Assembly: GCA_018064925.1 (NCBI GenBank)
Contig: JAGHUH010000009.1
Span: 1 to 43,415 of the forward strand
DNA from: Candidatus Cacconaster stercorequi
GTDB lineage: Bacteria; Bacillota; Clostridia; Oscillospirales; Oscillospiraceae
DNA: 43,415 nucleotides
Direction of reading: 5' to 3'
This document shows positions 9,940 through 18,173 of the stretch, piece after piece (the stretch's first letter is position 1; each line of letters begins with the position of its first letter). The translations under genes and the position numbers were made by a program. Below the pieces are notes generated by a model, which was not told where the DNA came from, searched no databases, and was given only the letters and a program-made list of their open reading frames with translations.

Positions 9940-10062
9940 GCTGCTTCGCGGTGGCCCACCGTCACGGCATTGCAATTTGCAGTCACTATTCGCGTCTGCG
10001 AATTGCGCCGCTTCCTCGAATTTGGCTCGCTGCATCCGCCACTGGCGGCGCTTCGCCAAATT
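9940..10062 (+). other. Palindrome-rich insert between ileS tail copies
   Basis: No gene is visible. The segment holds ATTCGC-GTCT-GCGAAT (9988-10003), GCAATT (9972-9977) against AATTGC (10001-10006), and GAATTTGGC (10018-10026) against GCCAAATTC (10055-10063). The last pair encloses CCGCC-ACT-GGCGG (10036-10048). Such nested hairpins suit a small dispersed palindromic element or the stub of a larger insertion. Confidence 0.5.
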
Positions 10063-10121
10063 CCCCGCTGCGCCGCTGTGATGGCTAAGATCCCCCAGAT
10101 CGCCGAATAATCCTCTGTTTT
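10063..10121 (+). repeat. ileS tail repeat, copy 2
   Basis: A direct repeat of 9862-9920 with two substitutions, again ending in the ileS stop codon and TCTGTTTT. It has no upstream ileS sequence. The near identity points to recent duplication or an attachment-site-like event. Confidence 0.9.
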
Positions 10122-10130
10122 GTTATCGTC

Positions 10131-10167
10131 AGAACACCGCATCCCTTCGGGTGCGGTGTTCTTCTTT
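10131..10167 (+). terminator. Rho-independent terminator, probably the original ileS terminator
   Basis: AGAACACCGCATCCC and GGGTGCGGTGTTCT pair around a TTCG loop, followed by TCTTT. After copy 1 of the tail only the right arm remnant CGGTGTTCTT is present (9921-9930). This suggests the insertion separated ileS from its terminator. Confidence 0.8.
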
Positions 10168-10226
10168 GCTCTATGCGCCGCAGTGGCCAAAATTCTTCAG
10201 ATCGCTGAATAATCCTCTTGCATTTT
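10165..10226 (+). repeat. ileS tail repeat, copy 3 (diverged)
   Basis: TGCGCCGCAGTGGCC through GCTGAATAA reads C-A-A-V-A-K-I-L-Q-I-A-E-stop against C-A-A-V-M-A-K-I-P-Q-I-A-E-stop in ileS. Most base differences are at third codon positions, so it resembles the end of a divergent ileS allele rather than a decayed copy of this one. Confidence 0.6.
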
Positions 10227-10245
10227 TTTTTAAAATCTGTATAAT
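10218..10245 (+). promoter_or_regulatory. Predicted promoter of tRNA-Ala
   Basis: TTGCAT (10218-10223) and a perfect TATAAT (10240-10245) are 16 bases apart, ending 64 bases before the tRNA. The -35 box lies within the flank of ileS tail copy 3. Confidence 0.6.
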
Positions 10246-10309
10246 AAATGAGCGAGCAGGAATTTTTCGTATGCATGTGCGAATCATTCTGGTTGCTCCA
10301 ATAGAATAC

Positions 10310-10385
10310 GGGCTTGTAGCTCAGCTGGGAGAGCGTTCGGTTCGCATCCGAGAGGTCGAGGGTTCGAATCCCTTCAGGTCCACCA
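10310..10385 (+). tRNA. tRNA-Ala(CGC)
   Basis: The 76 bases fold as a cloverleaf. The acceptor stem GGGCTTG pairs with CAGGTCC, the D arm is GCTC/GAGC, and the anticodon stem TTCGG/CCGAG carries the loop TTCGCAT. The T arm has GTTCGAATC, and CCA is encoded. The anticodon CGC (10343-10345) reads GCG. The third acceptor pair is G3:U70, the main identity element for alanyl-tRNA synthetase, with A73 as discriminator. Both agree with alanine. Confidence 0.95.
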
Positions 10386-10390
10386 AAAGC

Positions 10391-10438
10391 AAAAAAATCC
10401 GAACTTTAAGCCGATTGGCGAAGGATTCGGATTTTTTG
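10391..10438 (+). terminator. Rho-independent terminator after tRNA-Ala
   Basis: AAAAAATCCGAA at 10391-10402 and TTCGGATTTTTT at 10426-10437 form an A-stem/T-tail hairpin right after the tRNA CCA end. Confidence 0.8.
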
Positions 10439-10487
10439 TTTATATCCGTTTTGCGGGAAAGAACTCATCATAGAAAGGAGAAGACCA

Positions 10488-13400
10488 ATGCCAGCAACCA
10501 GATTCACCAAACCCGAAGAAAACAGGGCGTATTATGCTTTTCTGAACGACATGCTCAACCACCTTGGGCAGTTTGATACTTGGAAGAATCAAGTAAATCA
10601 GCGTCGGGCAGAAAGTGGACAGCCTGCTGTTAATGACTTGCGCATATCGGACGACGAATTTGAAAGCGCCGAGAAATTTATCGAGGACGCACTCAGTAAA
10701 GGTCTCATTCTTCCCGATAAAGAAACCTACATCGCCCTCGGTTCGGATTGTTTCAAATTATACAAAGCCATCACGGCTGAAGACAACGCTTCTCAAGCAG
10801 ACAGTCATCTTCATGTATACAAAAACGGGCAGTATCATTCTCTCAGTGTGGGAGCCGACGGACGCACGGCAGACGACGGACAGACGATATTCACGGAAGC
10901 CGCCAGCGTTTATCCCTATGTGAAAAGCAGGATCATCGAGCTGACGAACGACCTGCTCTCTGCCCAGCATTTTTGGACTGACAGCAGCCCCGAGCTTGGT
11001 GAATTTAGCAAAGCGATGCGGGATTTAGGCAGGAATTTCCGGTTTTTAACCCCCATTAATAAGAATAACAAGCTTGGGCATCTCTACGGCCTTAAGGACA
11101 TGGTCGACGAGCTTTCCCCCGCTTTCCGGGCAATGGAGCAATATCTGGATAACACGGACAGAAATGAAGAGCTCGATCCCCGTCAGGTCACCGTGCGGAA
11201 AGCAATGAACAGCTTCAAAATCATCTATGAAACGGTGAAAGCTGCGGCGGAACGCCAACCCGATCCCCGGAGAGAACCTTTTTCTGCGGTCGATCTTCGC
11301 AATGCCGAGCAGCGAAATGCAGATCCTCTTGTCTTCCGCGAGAAAACCGTAACCCTTACGGCAGATGAAGAGAAGGTATTAAACCTGCTTTACCCGGAAA
11401 ATAATATCAGCGTTACGGAAAAGAACCGCCTCCTTTGGACGGCGGTAAACACAGGAAAGCTCCGAGTGATCGATGAGTACGGCGACTTTGCAAAACCGGA
11501 GGACGCTCTCCGCGTGCTCACTTTCAATACGCGGCATAAACACGGTGTTCATCATTATCAGCTTTCCAACGACGGTAAGACCTACGAAAGTAAGGTTATA
11601 AAAAAGGTCCCCGACCAGGGCGCGAACGGTAATACCTTTACGATCACCCAAGCAAGAGAAAATGCTCCCAGTTCGGACAAAATCCTCATTATCAAAGATG
11701 TCGAAAACGAGCTTTTCAGGCTGGGTGGAGATCTGTGGGCTGCCAGATCCTATTTCGGCCCAAGTGAAAAACGCCAGGCCCTGGGCAACGGGATTCACGA
11801 CGCATATGAAAAGCTCCACTTTAATCAGGTATCCTACGAGGATGACTTCAAAGAGTTTTTACACGATGCTGCCGAGTCTGCTCTGGCGTATATTGAAGAT
11901 AAAAAAGGCAACAGCCTGGATGCCAAACAGATTGACAGACTCTGCGTGGCTCATAAAATCGTTGCATTGGACAGCCTGCTCAAGCAGCCCGATTTGACCT
12001 ACGGGGATTATCTCAAGAACATGTATGCTGAAAAGATCTTTCTTGACGGCGTCGCCGACATCCATTCGAGATCGAAATCCCTGGTAGACATTACCGCGAA
12101 CGAAGCGGAAAAAGCGATGGCGAAAGAGCTCACGACTGTTGAAAGTCCGGAGCTTTTCAAAGAAACCATGGCAGCGAAGCGTCAGGCCATCATGAACTCC
12201 GAGGAGTTCTGGAACTGTACGACCGAATTGGGCACGGAGCTGAGTGCCGGAGATCTGAAAAAAATGCTCCACGAAGAGCGGGAAGTGACCTGCAAAAAAC
12301 TCAACACAGAAGTCAATATTCTGCATCAGCATTGGAAGGAAGTTCAGCGAGAAGCCGGAGTCGGCCCGTACGGCTGGGTTGGGAAGTACGGTACAGGGCA
12401 GGAGCCGCAGCGACCTGCCCCGAAAAAAACAGACAAAGAGGCCTATTGCGATTTTCTTACAGATATGCTCAAGGTTCTCGGACGGTACGACGAATGGAAT
12501 GCAGCTCCCGTGATACCGCAGGAGCCGCAGAGAAACGACGCGTCGTCCATGGTATTGCCGGGCAAGTATAAACGAGCTGAAAAGATGGTCGAGGAAGCAT
12601 TCGGCAAAGGTCTGATCCTTGACGACAACGGAAGAGCCATCGCCGGGAATGCGAAATGCTCTGCGGTATTTCAAAAGATCCGCCCCGTGAAAAGTGATGC
12701 AAACGAATCCTCGCATCTGCACATCTACAAAAACGGATCGTTCAACTCTGTTGATGTGAAGCACGACGGTACGGCAACTTTGAACGGTCAATCGAAATTC
12801 ACCGAAGCTACCATTGTTTGTCCCTATCTGAAGACAAGAGTGAATGAGCTGACGGCAGACCTTCTTTCCACACAGCACTTTTGGGTCAACAGCAGCCCCG
12901 AATACAACAAAGCCAGTGAAGCGCTTGTGGATTTGAGCAAGAAGCTCGAGGATCCGGAGTTTGCGAAAAAAAGCTTTTCCGACTTGGAAAAAGAATTTTT
13001 ACCGACCGTAAGGGCAATGGAACAGTATCAGGAAAGCAAGCGCGAAACTGCGAATCTCAGCTCCCGTCAGGTCACACGCCTTAAAATCATGAGCAAATTC
13101 CAAGCCATCTATGAAGCCGTAAAAGAAGCTGCAGCGGACAGACCCAGACCTCGTCCGGAGCCTCTTTCCGACCTCGCTTTTCGCGGTGCCGAGCTGAAAA
13201 ACAAAGCTGCTTTGGTCAATCTTGAAAAAATGGGGCCGGAATATGTCAAAGCCGGTCTGACAAACAGACAGCTCCTCGGCGAAGTGCGCAGCAGCGTGCC
13301 GGTAGAACTGCCGAACACGAAAAAAAGCCCGGTTTTCAAATACACAAGCAAAGAAATCGCAGCCCATTTCCTGTATGGAGATCAGGAAAATCGGAAGTTA

Positions 13401-14597
13401 AATCTCAAGAACAAGTATTTCATATCGCCGTCCGGGAAAGCCGTCACCCAAAGAGAACCCTTTACAGCAGAGGAAGAGAAAATACTCAATTCTCTCAACC
13501 TAACCGGTGCAGATATCAATCAGAAGTACGAGAACTTTTTGGAAATTGCCAAAAAGGGCAAAATCATGGTGTTTAACGGGAATAAACCGGCAGCTCCGGA
13601 AGAGGCTCTCCGGGTGCTTGCAAGCAATATCCGCAGGGCGGACGGAAAAGCCCACTTTTATCAGCGCAAGGATATTAAGACCTATGAGGGCAAAACTCTT
13701 GAATTGCCTGCCGGGGCAGAACCGAACCGAAATTATGAAATAAAACCTGCCGGAAATTTGCCTATCCAAACCGATCAGCTTCTGATTTATACCGAAGCCA
13801 TCAAGCAAACTTCCCAGCTCATTAAGGATCTGGCCCATGCGGACAGTATGCTGCCCCCCGGCGAGTTGCATCGGGAGATGAGTGACAAGCTGAAAGACAT
13901 CTTTAAGAGATTCGACCAATACGATATGGAGAACGGCTCGGTGGAAGCTTTTAAGCGGGACTTCTACGATCTCGCTTCGGCTGCCAGACACTATATTGGC
14001 AACAAAAAAGGTAAGAGTTTGGACGATAATACCGTCGATAGGCTCTGTGTGGCACATAAAATCGTGGCGATCAGCGATCTGATCTGGCAACCCAACCTGT
14101 CTTATGAACTTTTCCTCAAAAATATGTACGCCGAGAAGGTCTACCTTGACGGCCTTGCCAACGGACATTCCAAGATCAAATACTCATTGGATGCGAATAT
14201 GAAGGCGGTTGATAAAAAGCTGATGGCGGAGCTTACCGACACCGGTAAACTAGATACCCAACCGGGGTGGACTTGGGATCATAAACCCGCGACTTATTCT
14301 ATCGGAACCGGTAGAAATGCCAGAGCGGAAAAGCGTATACAGGTCATGCAAACCCGCGAATTCAACCAGCACATAGCCGGCATGGGTGTCGCAGGGCTGA
14401 AGGAATTGCTCAAAGAGAAACGCGAAGTTACCTGCGAGGCACTCAAGACAACAGAAAATCTGAGAAACATGTATTGGTCTGAAATTCAGCAAGCTGCCGG
14501 AGTCGGCCCGGGCGCGTACAGCGCGCAGCCGCAGAATAATGCAGCCCGGAATGGCAATGCTGCCAACAACGCAGCAAATAATCACGCTCACATCTGA
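10488..14597 (+). CDS. Giant protein of unknown function with two tandem homologous modules
   Basis: I do not recognise this 1369-residue protein. It consists of two related modules of about 615 and 690 residues (about 12-627 and 648-1341). Matching pairs include SHLHVYKNG (106) and SHLHIYKNG (742), QHFW followed by NSSPE or DSSPE, an identical LCVAHKIVA (485 and 1186), an identical LKNMYAEK, REVTC, and the module end AGVGP (623 and 1337). Module 2 has an extra segment of roughly 70 residues before its TAEEEKIL region. No signal peptide or membrane segment is evident; it is mostly charged and looks helical and cytoplasmic. The tail is rich in Asn and Ala. G+C is lower than in neighbours (26/60 and 24/60 in lines at 11341 and 13501, against 35/60 in recQ at 15001), though some stretches approach the genome level. 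ATG 10488 follows GAAAGGAG. It stands alone between a tRNA and recQ, which suggests horizontal acquisition. Confidence 0.85.
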   Translation: MPATRFTKPEENRAYYAFLNDMLNHLGQFDTWKNQVNQRRAESGQPAVNDLRISDDEFESAEKFIEDALSKGLILPDKETYIALGSDCFKLYKAITAEDNASQADSHLHVYKNGQYHSLSVGADGRTADDGQTIFTEAASVYPYVKSRIIELTNDLLSAQHFWTDSSPELGEFSKAMRDLGRNFRFLTPINKNNKLGHLYGLKDMVDELSPAFRAMEQYLDNTDRNEELDPRQVTVRKAMNSFKIIYETVKAAAERQPDPRREPFSAVDLRNAEQRNADPLVFREKTVTLTADEEKVLNLLYPENNISVTEKNRLLWTAVNTGKLRVIDEYGDFAKPEDALRVLTFNTRHKHGVHHYQLSNDGKTYESKVIKKVPDQGANGNTFTITQARENAPSSDKILIIKDVENELFRLGGDLWAARSYFGPSEKRQALGNGIHDAYEKLHFNQVSYEDDFKEFLHDAAESALAYIEDKKGNSLDAKQIDRLCVAHKIVALDSLLKQPDLTYGDYLKNMYAEKIFLDGVADIHSRSKSLVDITANEAEKAMAKELTTVESPELFKETMAAKRQAIMNSEEFWNCTTELGTELSAGDLKKMLHEEREVTCKKLNTEVNILHQHWKEVQREAGVGPYGWVGKYGTGQEPQRPAPKKTDKEAYCDFLTDMLKVLGRYDEWNAAPVIPQEPQRNDASSMVLPGKYKRAEKMVEEAFGKGLILDDNGRAIAGNAKCSAVFQKIRPVKSDANESSHLHIYKNGSFNSVDVKHDGTATLNGQSKFTEATIVCPYLKTRVNELTADLLSTQHFWVNSSPEYNKASEALVDLSKKLEDPEFAKKSFSDLEKEFLPTVRAMEQYQESKRETANLSSRQVTRLKIMSKFQAIYEAVKEAAADRPRPRPEPLSDLAFRGAELKNKAALVNLEKMGPEYVKAGLTNRQLLGEVRSSVPVELPNTKKSPVFKYTSKEIAAHFLYGDQENRKLNLKNKYFISPSGKAVTQREPFTAEEEKILNSLNLTGADINQKYENFLEIAKKGKIMVFNGNKPAAPEEALRVLASNIRRADGKAHFYQRKDIKTYEGKTLELPAGAEPNRNYEIKPAGNLPIQTDQLLIYTEAIKQTSQLIKDLAHADSMLPPGELHREMSDKLKDIFKRFDQYDMENGSVEAFKRDFYDLASAARHYIGNKKGKSLDDNTVDRLCVAHKIVAISDLIWQPNLSYELFLKNMYAEKVYLDGLANGHSKIKYSLDANMKAVDKKLMAELTDTGKLDTQPGWTWDHKPATYSIGTGRNARAEKRIQVMQTREFNQHIAGMGVAGLKELLKEKREVTCEALKTTENLRNMYWSEIQQAAGVGPGAYSAQPQNNAARNGNAANNAANNHAHI
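10521..12368 (+). repeat. Module 1 of the giant protein
   Basis: Codons for residues about 12-627, homologous at protein level to 12429-14510. The two are too diverged at DNA level to be a recent duplication, so the two-module architecture is old. Confidence 0.75.
12429..14510 (+). repeat. Module 2 of the giant protein
   Basis: Codons for residues about 648-1341. It is colinear with module 1 but carries an additional segment of roughly 70 residues around 13200-13450. It ends at the second AGVGP motif. Confidence 0.75.
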
Positions 14598-14625
14598 TAA
14601 ACTATACCCATATTGCAATCAGATG
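14591..14625 (+). promoter_or_regulatory. Hairpin spanning the giant gene's stop codon and the recQ ribosome-binding site
   Basis: CATCTGAT (14591-14598) is perfectly complementary to ATCAGATG (14618-14625). The left arm includes bases of the upstream stop codon and the right arm overlaps the GATGAGGA ribosome-binding site of recQ. It could lower recQ translation on a read-through transcript. There is no T-run, so it is not a terminator. Confidence 0.4.
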
Positions 14626-14635
14626 AGGAATATTT

Positions 14636-16453
14636 ATGGATAAATACGCAATACTCAACCAATATTTCGGTCATAGCACCTTTCGTCCCGGGCAGGAAGC
14701 GCTGATCGACGCCATTCTGGGCGGGCAGGACACCTTGGGCATTATGCCCACCGGCGGCGGGAAAAGTATCTGCTATCAGGTACCGGCCCTGCTGCTGCCG
14801 GGTATCACGCTGGTGGTGTCGCCTTTGATCTCTCTGATGAAAGACCAGGTGCTCTCCCTGACAAGCGCGGGCATCGATTCGGCATATATCAATTCCTCCC
14901 TGTCATCCGAGCAGCAACGGGCAGTGTATCACGGCATCCGCATAGGTCGGTACAAAATTGTCTACATCGCCCCGGAGCGGCTGTGTCTGGAGGGTTTTCT
15001 TCATTTGGCACAGACGCTGCCCATCTCCCTGCTGGCGGTGGACGAGGCTCATTGTATCTCCCAGTGGGGGCAGGATTTTCGCCCCAGCTATCTCAAAATT
15101 CCGGACTTTATTCAGGCCCTTCCCCAGCGTCCCCCGGTGGCAGCCTTTACCGCCACGGCTACCAGACAGGTACGGAAAGATATCGAAAAGTATTTGAACC
15201 TGCGCGCCCCTTATTCCGTGGTAACCGGTTTTGACCGCCCCAACCTCTTCTTTGAGGTGCAGCGTCCCCGTGACCGGAGGGCGCAGCTTTTGGAGCTGAT
15301 CCGCTCCCGCCCCTCCCGCAGCGGCATCGTGTACTGCGCCACCCGGAAAAATGTGGAGGAGCTATGCACCATGCTGCGCCAGCATGACATTCCGGCCACC
15401 CGCTACCACGCAGGACTCAGCAAGGAAGAACGCGCAGCCAATCAGGAGGATTTCCTCTTTGACCGCTCCCTTGTTATGGTGGCCACCAACGCCTTTGGCA
15501 TGGGCATCGACAAGTCCAATGTCAGCTATGTCATCCACTACAATATGCCCAAAAGCGTGGAGGCGTACTATCAGGAGGCAGGACGCGCCGGACGGGACGG
15601 CAGTCACGCGGAATGTATTCTGCTCTTTGCCCCGTCAGATATTCAGACGGCGAAGTATCTGATTTCCCATGCCGGGGACGATAACGACGCCTTAACAGAG
15701 GACGAGCGGCGGGAGGTCATTCGCCGGGACACGGTAAGGCTCTCCGCCATGATCGAATACTGCAAGACTACTTCCTGCCTGCGTGGTGAGATCCTGTCCT
15801 ACTTCGGTCAGGCACATGAGGCGCACTGCGAAGCCTGCGGCAACTGCATGATACAGTTCATTGAAACGGACATTACCCGCGAGGCGCAGATGATCCTCTC
15901 CTGCATCAAGCGCATGCGGGACAAGCTGGGCTACACCGTGGGTGCGTCGCTGATCGCGCAGGTGCTTTGGGGTAGCACAGGGAAACGCGTACGGGAGCTG
16001 GAGCTGGACACCCTGTCCACCTACGGTCTGCTGCACCATCTGTCAACAGAGCGCATTCGGGCGTTGATAGAGCGGCTGGAAAAGCTGGGATACCTGGAAA
16101 CGGAGGAGCAGCACAACACCATCAGGCTGACGACTCTGGCAAAAGAAGTGCTATTCCACGGCGAACGGGTCACATTTTTGGAGCGCCGTCCGCCGGAGAA
16201 AGCGCATAAAGATAAGGAAACCGGAGAAAATTCGCTGCTGTTCGAGGCATTGCGAAAGCTCCGCAATCAGATTGCCCAGGAAGAAGGCGTCCCGGCCTTT
16301 GTCATCTTTTCCAATGCCACGCTGGAGGATATGGCACGAAAGGCCCCGCGAAGCTCCATGGAATTTCGCCGGGTATCCGGCGTCGGCGAGGTAAAGGCCA
16401 ACCGCTACGGCAAGCGGTTTGTGGATGCAATCCGGGTATTCAACGAGGAGTGA
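14636..16453 (+). CDS. recQ: ATP-dependent DNA helicase RecQ
   Basis: RecQ unwinds DNA 3' to 5' in recombination repair and fork restart. The 605-residue product has Walker A PTGGGKS (38-44), the DEAH box in VDEAHCISQWGQDFRPSY (about 134-151) and motif VI QEAGRAGRDG. It also has a four-cysteine zinc site from CKTTSCLRG to CEACGNC (about 377-402), a winged-helix RQC region and a C-terminal HRDC domain (about 525-600). ATG 14636 follows GATGAGGA at normal spacing. Base composition returns to the window's usual high G+C. No promoter is obvious, and only 38 bases separate it from the giant gene, so read-through is possible. Confidence 0.95.
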   Translation: MDKYAILNQYFGHSTFRPGQEALIDAILGGQDTLGIMPTGGGKSICYQVPALLLPGITLVVSPLISLMKDQVLSLTSAGIDSAYINSSLSSEQQRAVYHGIRIGRYKIVYIAPERLCLEGFLHLAQTLPISLLAVDEAHCISQWGQDFRPSYLKIPDFIQALPQRPPVAAFTATATRQVRKDIEKYLNLRAPYSVVTGFDRPNLFFEVQRPRDRRAQLLELIRSRPSRSGIVYCATRKNVEELCTMLRQHDIPATRYHAGLSKEERAANQEDFLFDRSLVMVATNAFGMGIDKSNVSYVIHYNMPKSVEAYYQEAGRAGRDGSHAECILLFAPSDIQTAKYLISHAGDDNDALTEDERREVIRRDTVRLSAMIEYCKTTSCLRGEILSYFGQAHEAHCEACGNCMIQFIETDITREAQMILSCIKRMRDKLGYTVGASLIAQVLWGSTGKRVRELELDTLSTYGLLHHLSTERIRALIERLEKLGYLETEEQHNTIRLTTLAKEVLFHGERVTFLERRPPEKAHKDKETGENSLLFEALRKLRNQIAQEEGVPAFVIFSNATLEDMARKAPRSSMEFRRVSGVGEVKANRYGKRFVDAIRVFNEE

Positions 16454-16595
16454 TTCCTTACTTTTTCGTCGTAGATAGGATTGCTCGCACTGTTCGCTTT
16501 ATTTTGCGGATGGTATAGGCATACAGAGATCGTATTACCGAACGCAGCCCTCAGAAATGCTTGCAAGATAGGGTGAAAAACATTGAAAATTAGTC

Positions 16596-16645
16596 AAAAC
16601 AAGCTTTGGGGCGACCAAAACGGCCGTTCCAAAGCTTGTTTTTTG
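16596..16645 (+). terminator. Rho-independent terminator downstream of recQ
   Basis: AAAACAAGCTTTGG (16596-16609) pairs with CCAAAGCTTGTTTT, followed by TTTTTTG. The stem is flanked by A and T runs, so it can work in both directions. Confidence 0.75.
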
Positions 16646-16813
16646 TCATATTAGGCGAAAGCAGCACCAAAATTCTTCGCTGCTCTTTGCTTTTTCTCGC
16701 GGAAACTAAAACATCCAACTATGGCGAACATAGGCAATTTCAACCGAACGGGCAGCAAGCAGCAATCTCCTCGCGTGTGCCAGACCGTATACGCGCCTTC
16801 ATGCGCCGCTGCT

Positions 16814-16836
16814 CATCCCCGACTTTATCGGGGATG
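16814..16836 (-). terminator. Hairpin just after the FAD/Rieske gene
   Basis: CATCCCCGA and TCGGGGATG form a 9-base-pair stem immediately after the minus-strand stop codon. There is no T-run behind it, so termination is uncertain; it may protect the 3' end. Confidence 0.45.
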
Positions 16837-16837
16837 G

Positions 16838-18130
16838 TTATTGCCTCAGATCGCCGTTGGCAGGGTTATTCAGCACCGCGCCGTCCTCGGAAAAGCGGGA
16901 GCCGTGGCAGGGACAGTCCCATGTGTGCTCCGTCTTGTTCCACTTCAGCGCACAGCCCATATGGGGGCATCTCCTTTTCGAGGGCGTAAGCAGATTGGCA
17001 ACTGCCTCAAAACCGTTGAGCAATAGCTGGGGCTTCAGGATACTTCGGGACGGATCAAAGACCTCGGCAAACTCGTTTTCCCTGCCGAGAATGGCATCGC
17101 TGATCAGCATCGCCGAGAGCATAGAGCTTGTCATGCCCCACTTATTGAACCCGGTTTCTACATAAAAACCCGGCGTGCGTCGGGAATACTGACCGATATA
17201 CGGAACGGAGTCCAGACTCATGCAGTCTTGCGCCGCCCAGAAGCATTCTTCCTGTGCCTGCGGATAATGCTCCCGCGCGAAGCGGCGAAGCGTTTCCCAG
17301 TTGCCGTGATCCTTCCCGGTGCGCCCGCCGCTTCCGCCCAGAAGCAGAAGACCATTATGGTTGCGGAAGGACAACCCACTGCTTGCATCGTCCACATACA
17401 TCCCGCCCACATCCGGCGCGTCAGAGAGGGCAATGACATAGGATCTGTCCTGATACAGCTTCAGGAAATAGCCGCCGTGCTTGTTGATGAACGGAAAGTG
17501 TGTGGCGCAGATGACTTTGTCGGCGACGATCTTTCCGCGGTTCGTTACGGCTGTGTTGCCTGCCATCTCCCGAACGCAGGTGTTTTCGTAAATATGAAGT
17601 CCGCCGACGATGCCGGACAGGAATTTTATGGGATCGAACTGCGCCTGGTGGGGGAATTTTACCGCACCGGCGGCCTTCACCGGCAGGGGCAGCGTTTCCG
17701 TAAATTCGGCGGGATAACCGATTTCCTCCAGCGCACGCAGCTCCTTTTCCAACTTGCTCCCATCGTCTGCATACACATAGTTGTCCTTGCGCTGAAAATC
17801 ACAGGCTATGGTTTTGCTCATCTGTGCGTATCTGTCCAGTGCGGCAAGATTGGCACGAAGATACTTCTGCGCCGTTTCCACGCCGCTGTCCTGCAACAGC
17901 CTGCTGTATATCAGACCGTGCTGCGCCGTGATCTTTGCCGTGGTGTTCACGGTGTTTTCCATACAGATGCGATCTTTTTCCACCAGCATGTATGGAACGC
18001 CGGATTGATGCAGAAAATATGCCGTGAGGATTCCCGCGATCCCGCCGCCGATGATCAGGACATCCGTTTTTGCATCATCGTCCAGATGAGGAAAGCGAGG
18101 AAGAGACGCTTTCTGCCATACAGATTGCAT
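16838..18130 (-). CDS. FAD-dependent oxidoreductase with C-terminal Rieske [2Fe-2S] domain
   Basis: The 430-residue protein begins with a DAO-type FAD-binding fold (GGGIAG at 28-33, then the VEKD strand end). It finishes with a Rieske centre: Cys388-Pro-His390 and Cys406-x-x-His409 in CPHMGC and CPCHGS. Family members of this FAD plus Rieske type occur in Firmicutes, but their substrates are mostly unknown; amine or amino-acid oxidation is only a guess from the DadA-like fold. Electrons could pass from FAD to the Rieske cluster. The frame is open to 18220, but ATG 18130 follows GAGGTGAATC and gives the natural N-terminus. It diverges from the tocopherol-cyclase-like gene with only 43 bases between start codons. 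Confidence 0.88.
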   Translation of the reverse strand: MQSVWQKASLPRFPHLDDDAKTDVLIIGGGIAGILTAYFLHQSGVPYMLVEKDRICMENTVNTTAKITAQHGLIYSRLLQDSGVETAQKYLRANLAALDRYAQMSKTIACDFQRKDNYVYADDGSKLEKELRALEEIGYPAEFTETLPLPVKAAGAVKFPHQAQFDPIKFLSGIVGGLHIYENTCVREMAGNTAVTNRGKIVADKVICATHFPFINKHGGYFLKLYQDRSYVIALSDAPDVGGMYVDDASSGLSFRNHNGLLLLGGSGGRTGKDHGNWETLRRFAREHYPQAQEECFWAAQDCMSLDSVPYIGQYSRRTPGFYVETGFNKWGMTSSMLSAMLISDAILGRENEFAEVFDPSRSILKPQLLLNGFEAVANLLTPSKRRCPHMGCALKWNKTEHTWDCPCHGSRFSEDGAVLNNPANGDLRQ

Positions 18131-18173
18131 ATGATTCACCTCGCGTGTTAGTATGGGAAGGAGGGTGCAGATT

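Larger units (their letters stand above)
16454..16837. other. Intergenic region between convergent recQ and FAD/Rieske genes
   Basis: No convincing gene is present. Short open frames here lack ribosome-binding sites and family features. The region contains the terminator at 16596-16645, a weaker hairpin GCAGC...GCTGC near 16661-16684, and the hairpin at 16814-16836. I saw no RNA family I could name. Confidence 0.6.

Noticed and set aside
16606-17026. Short plus-strand frames between recQ and the FAD/Rieske gene
   Set aside because: They begin inside or just after a terminator, lack ribosome-binding sites, and overlap the Rieske-coding end on the other strand.
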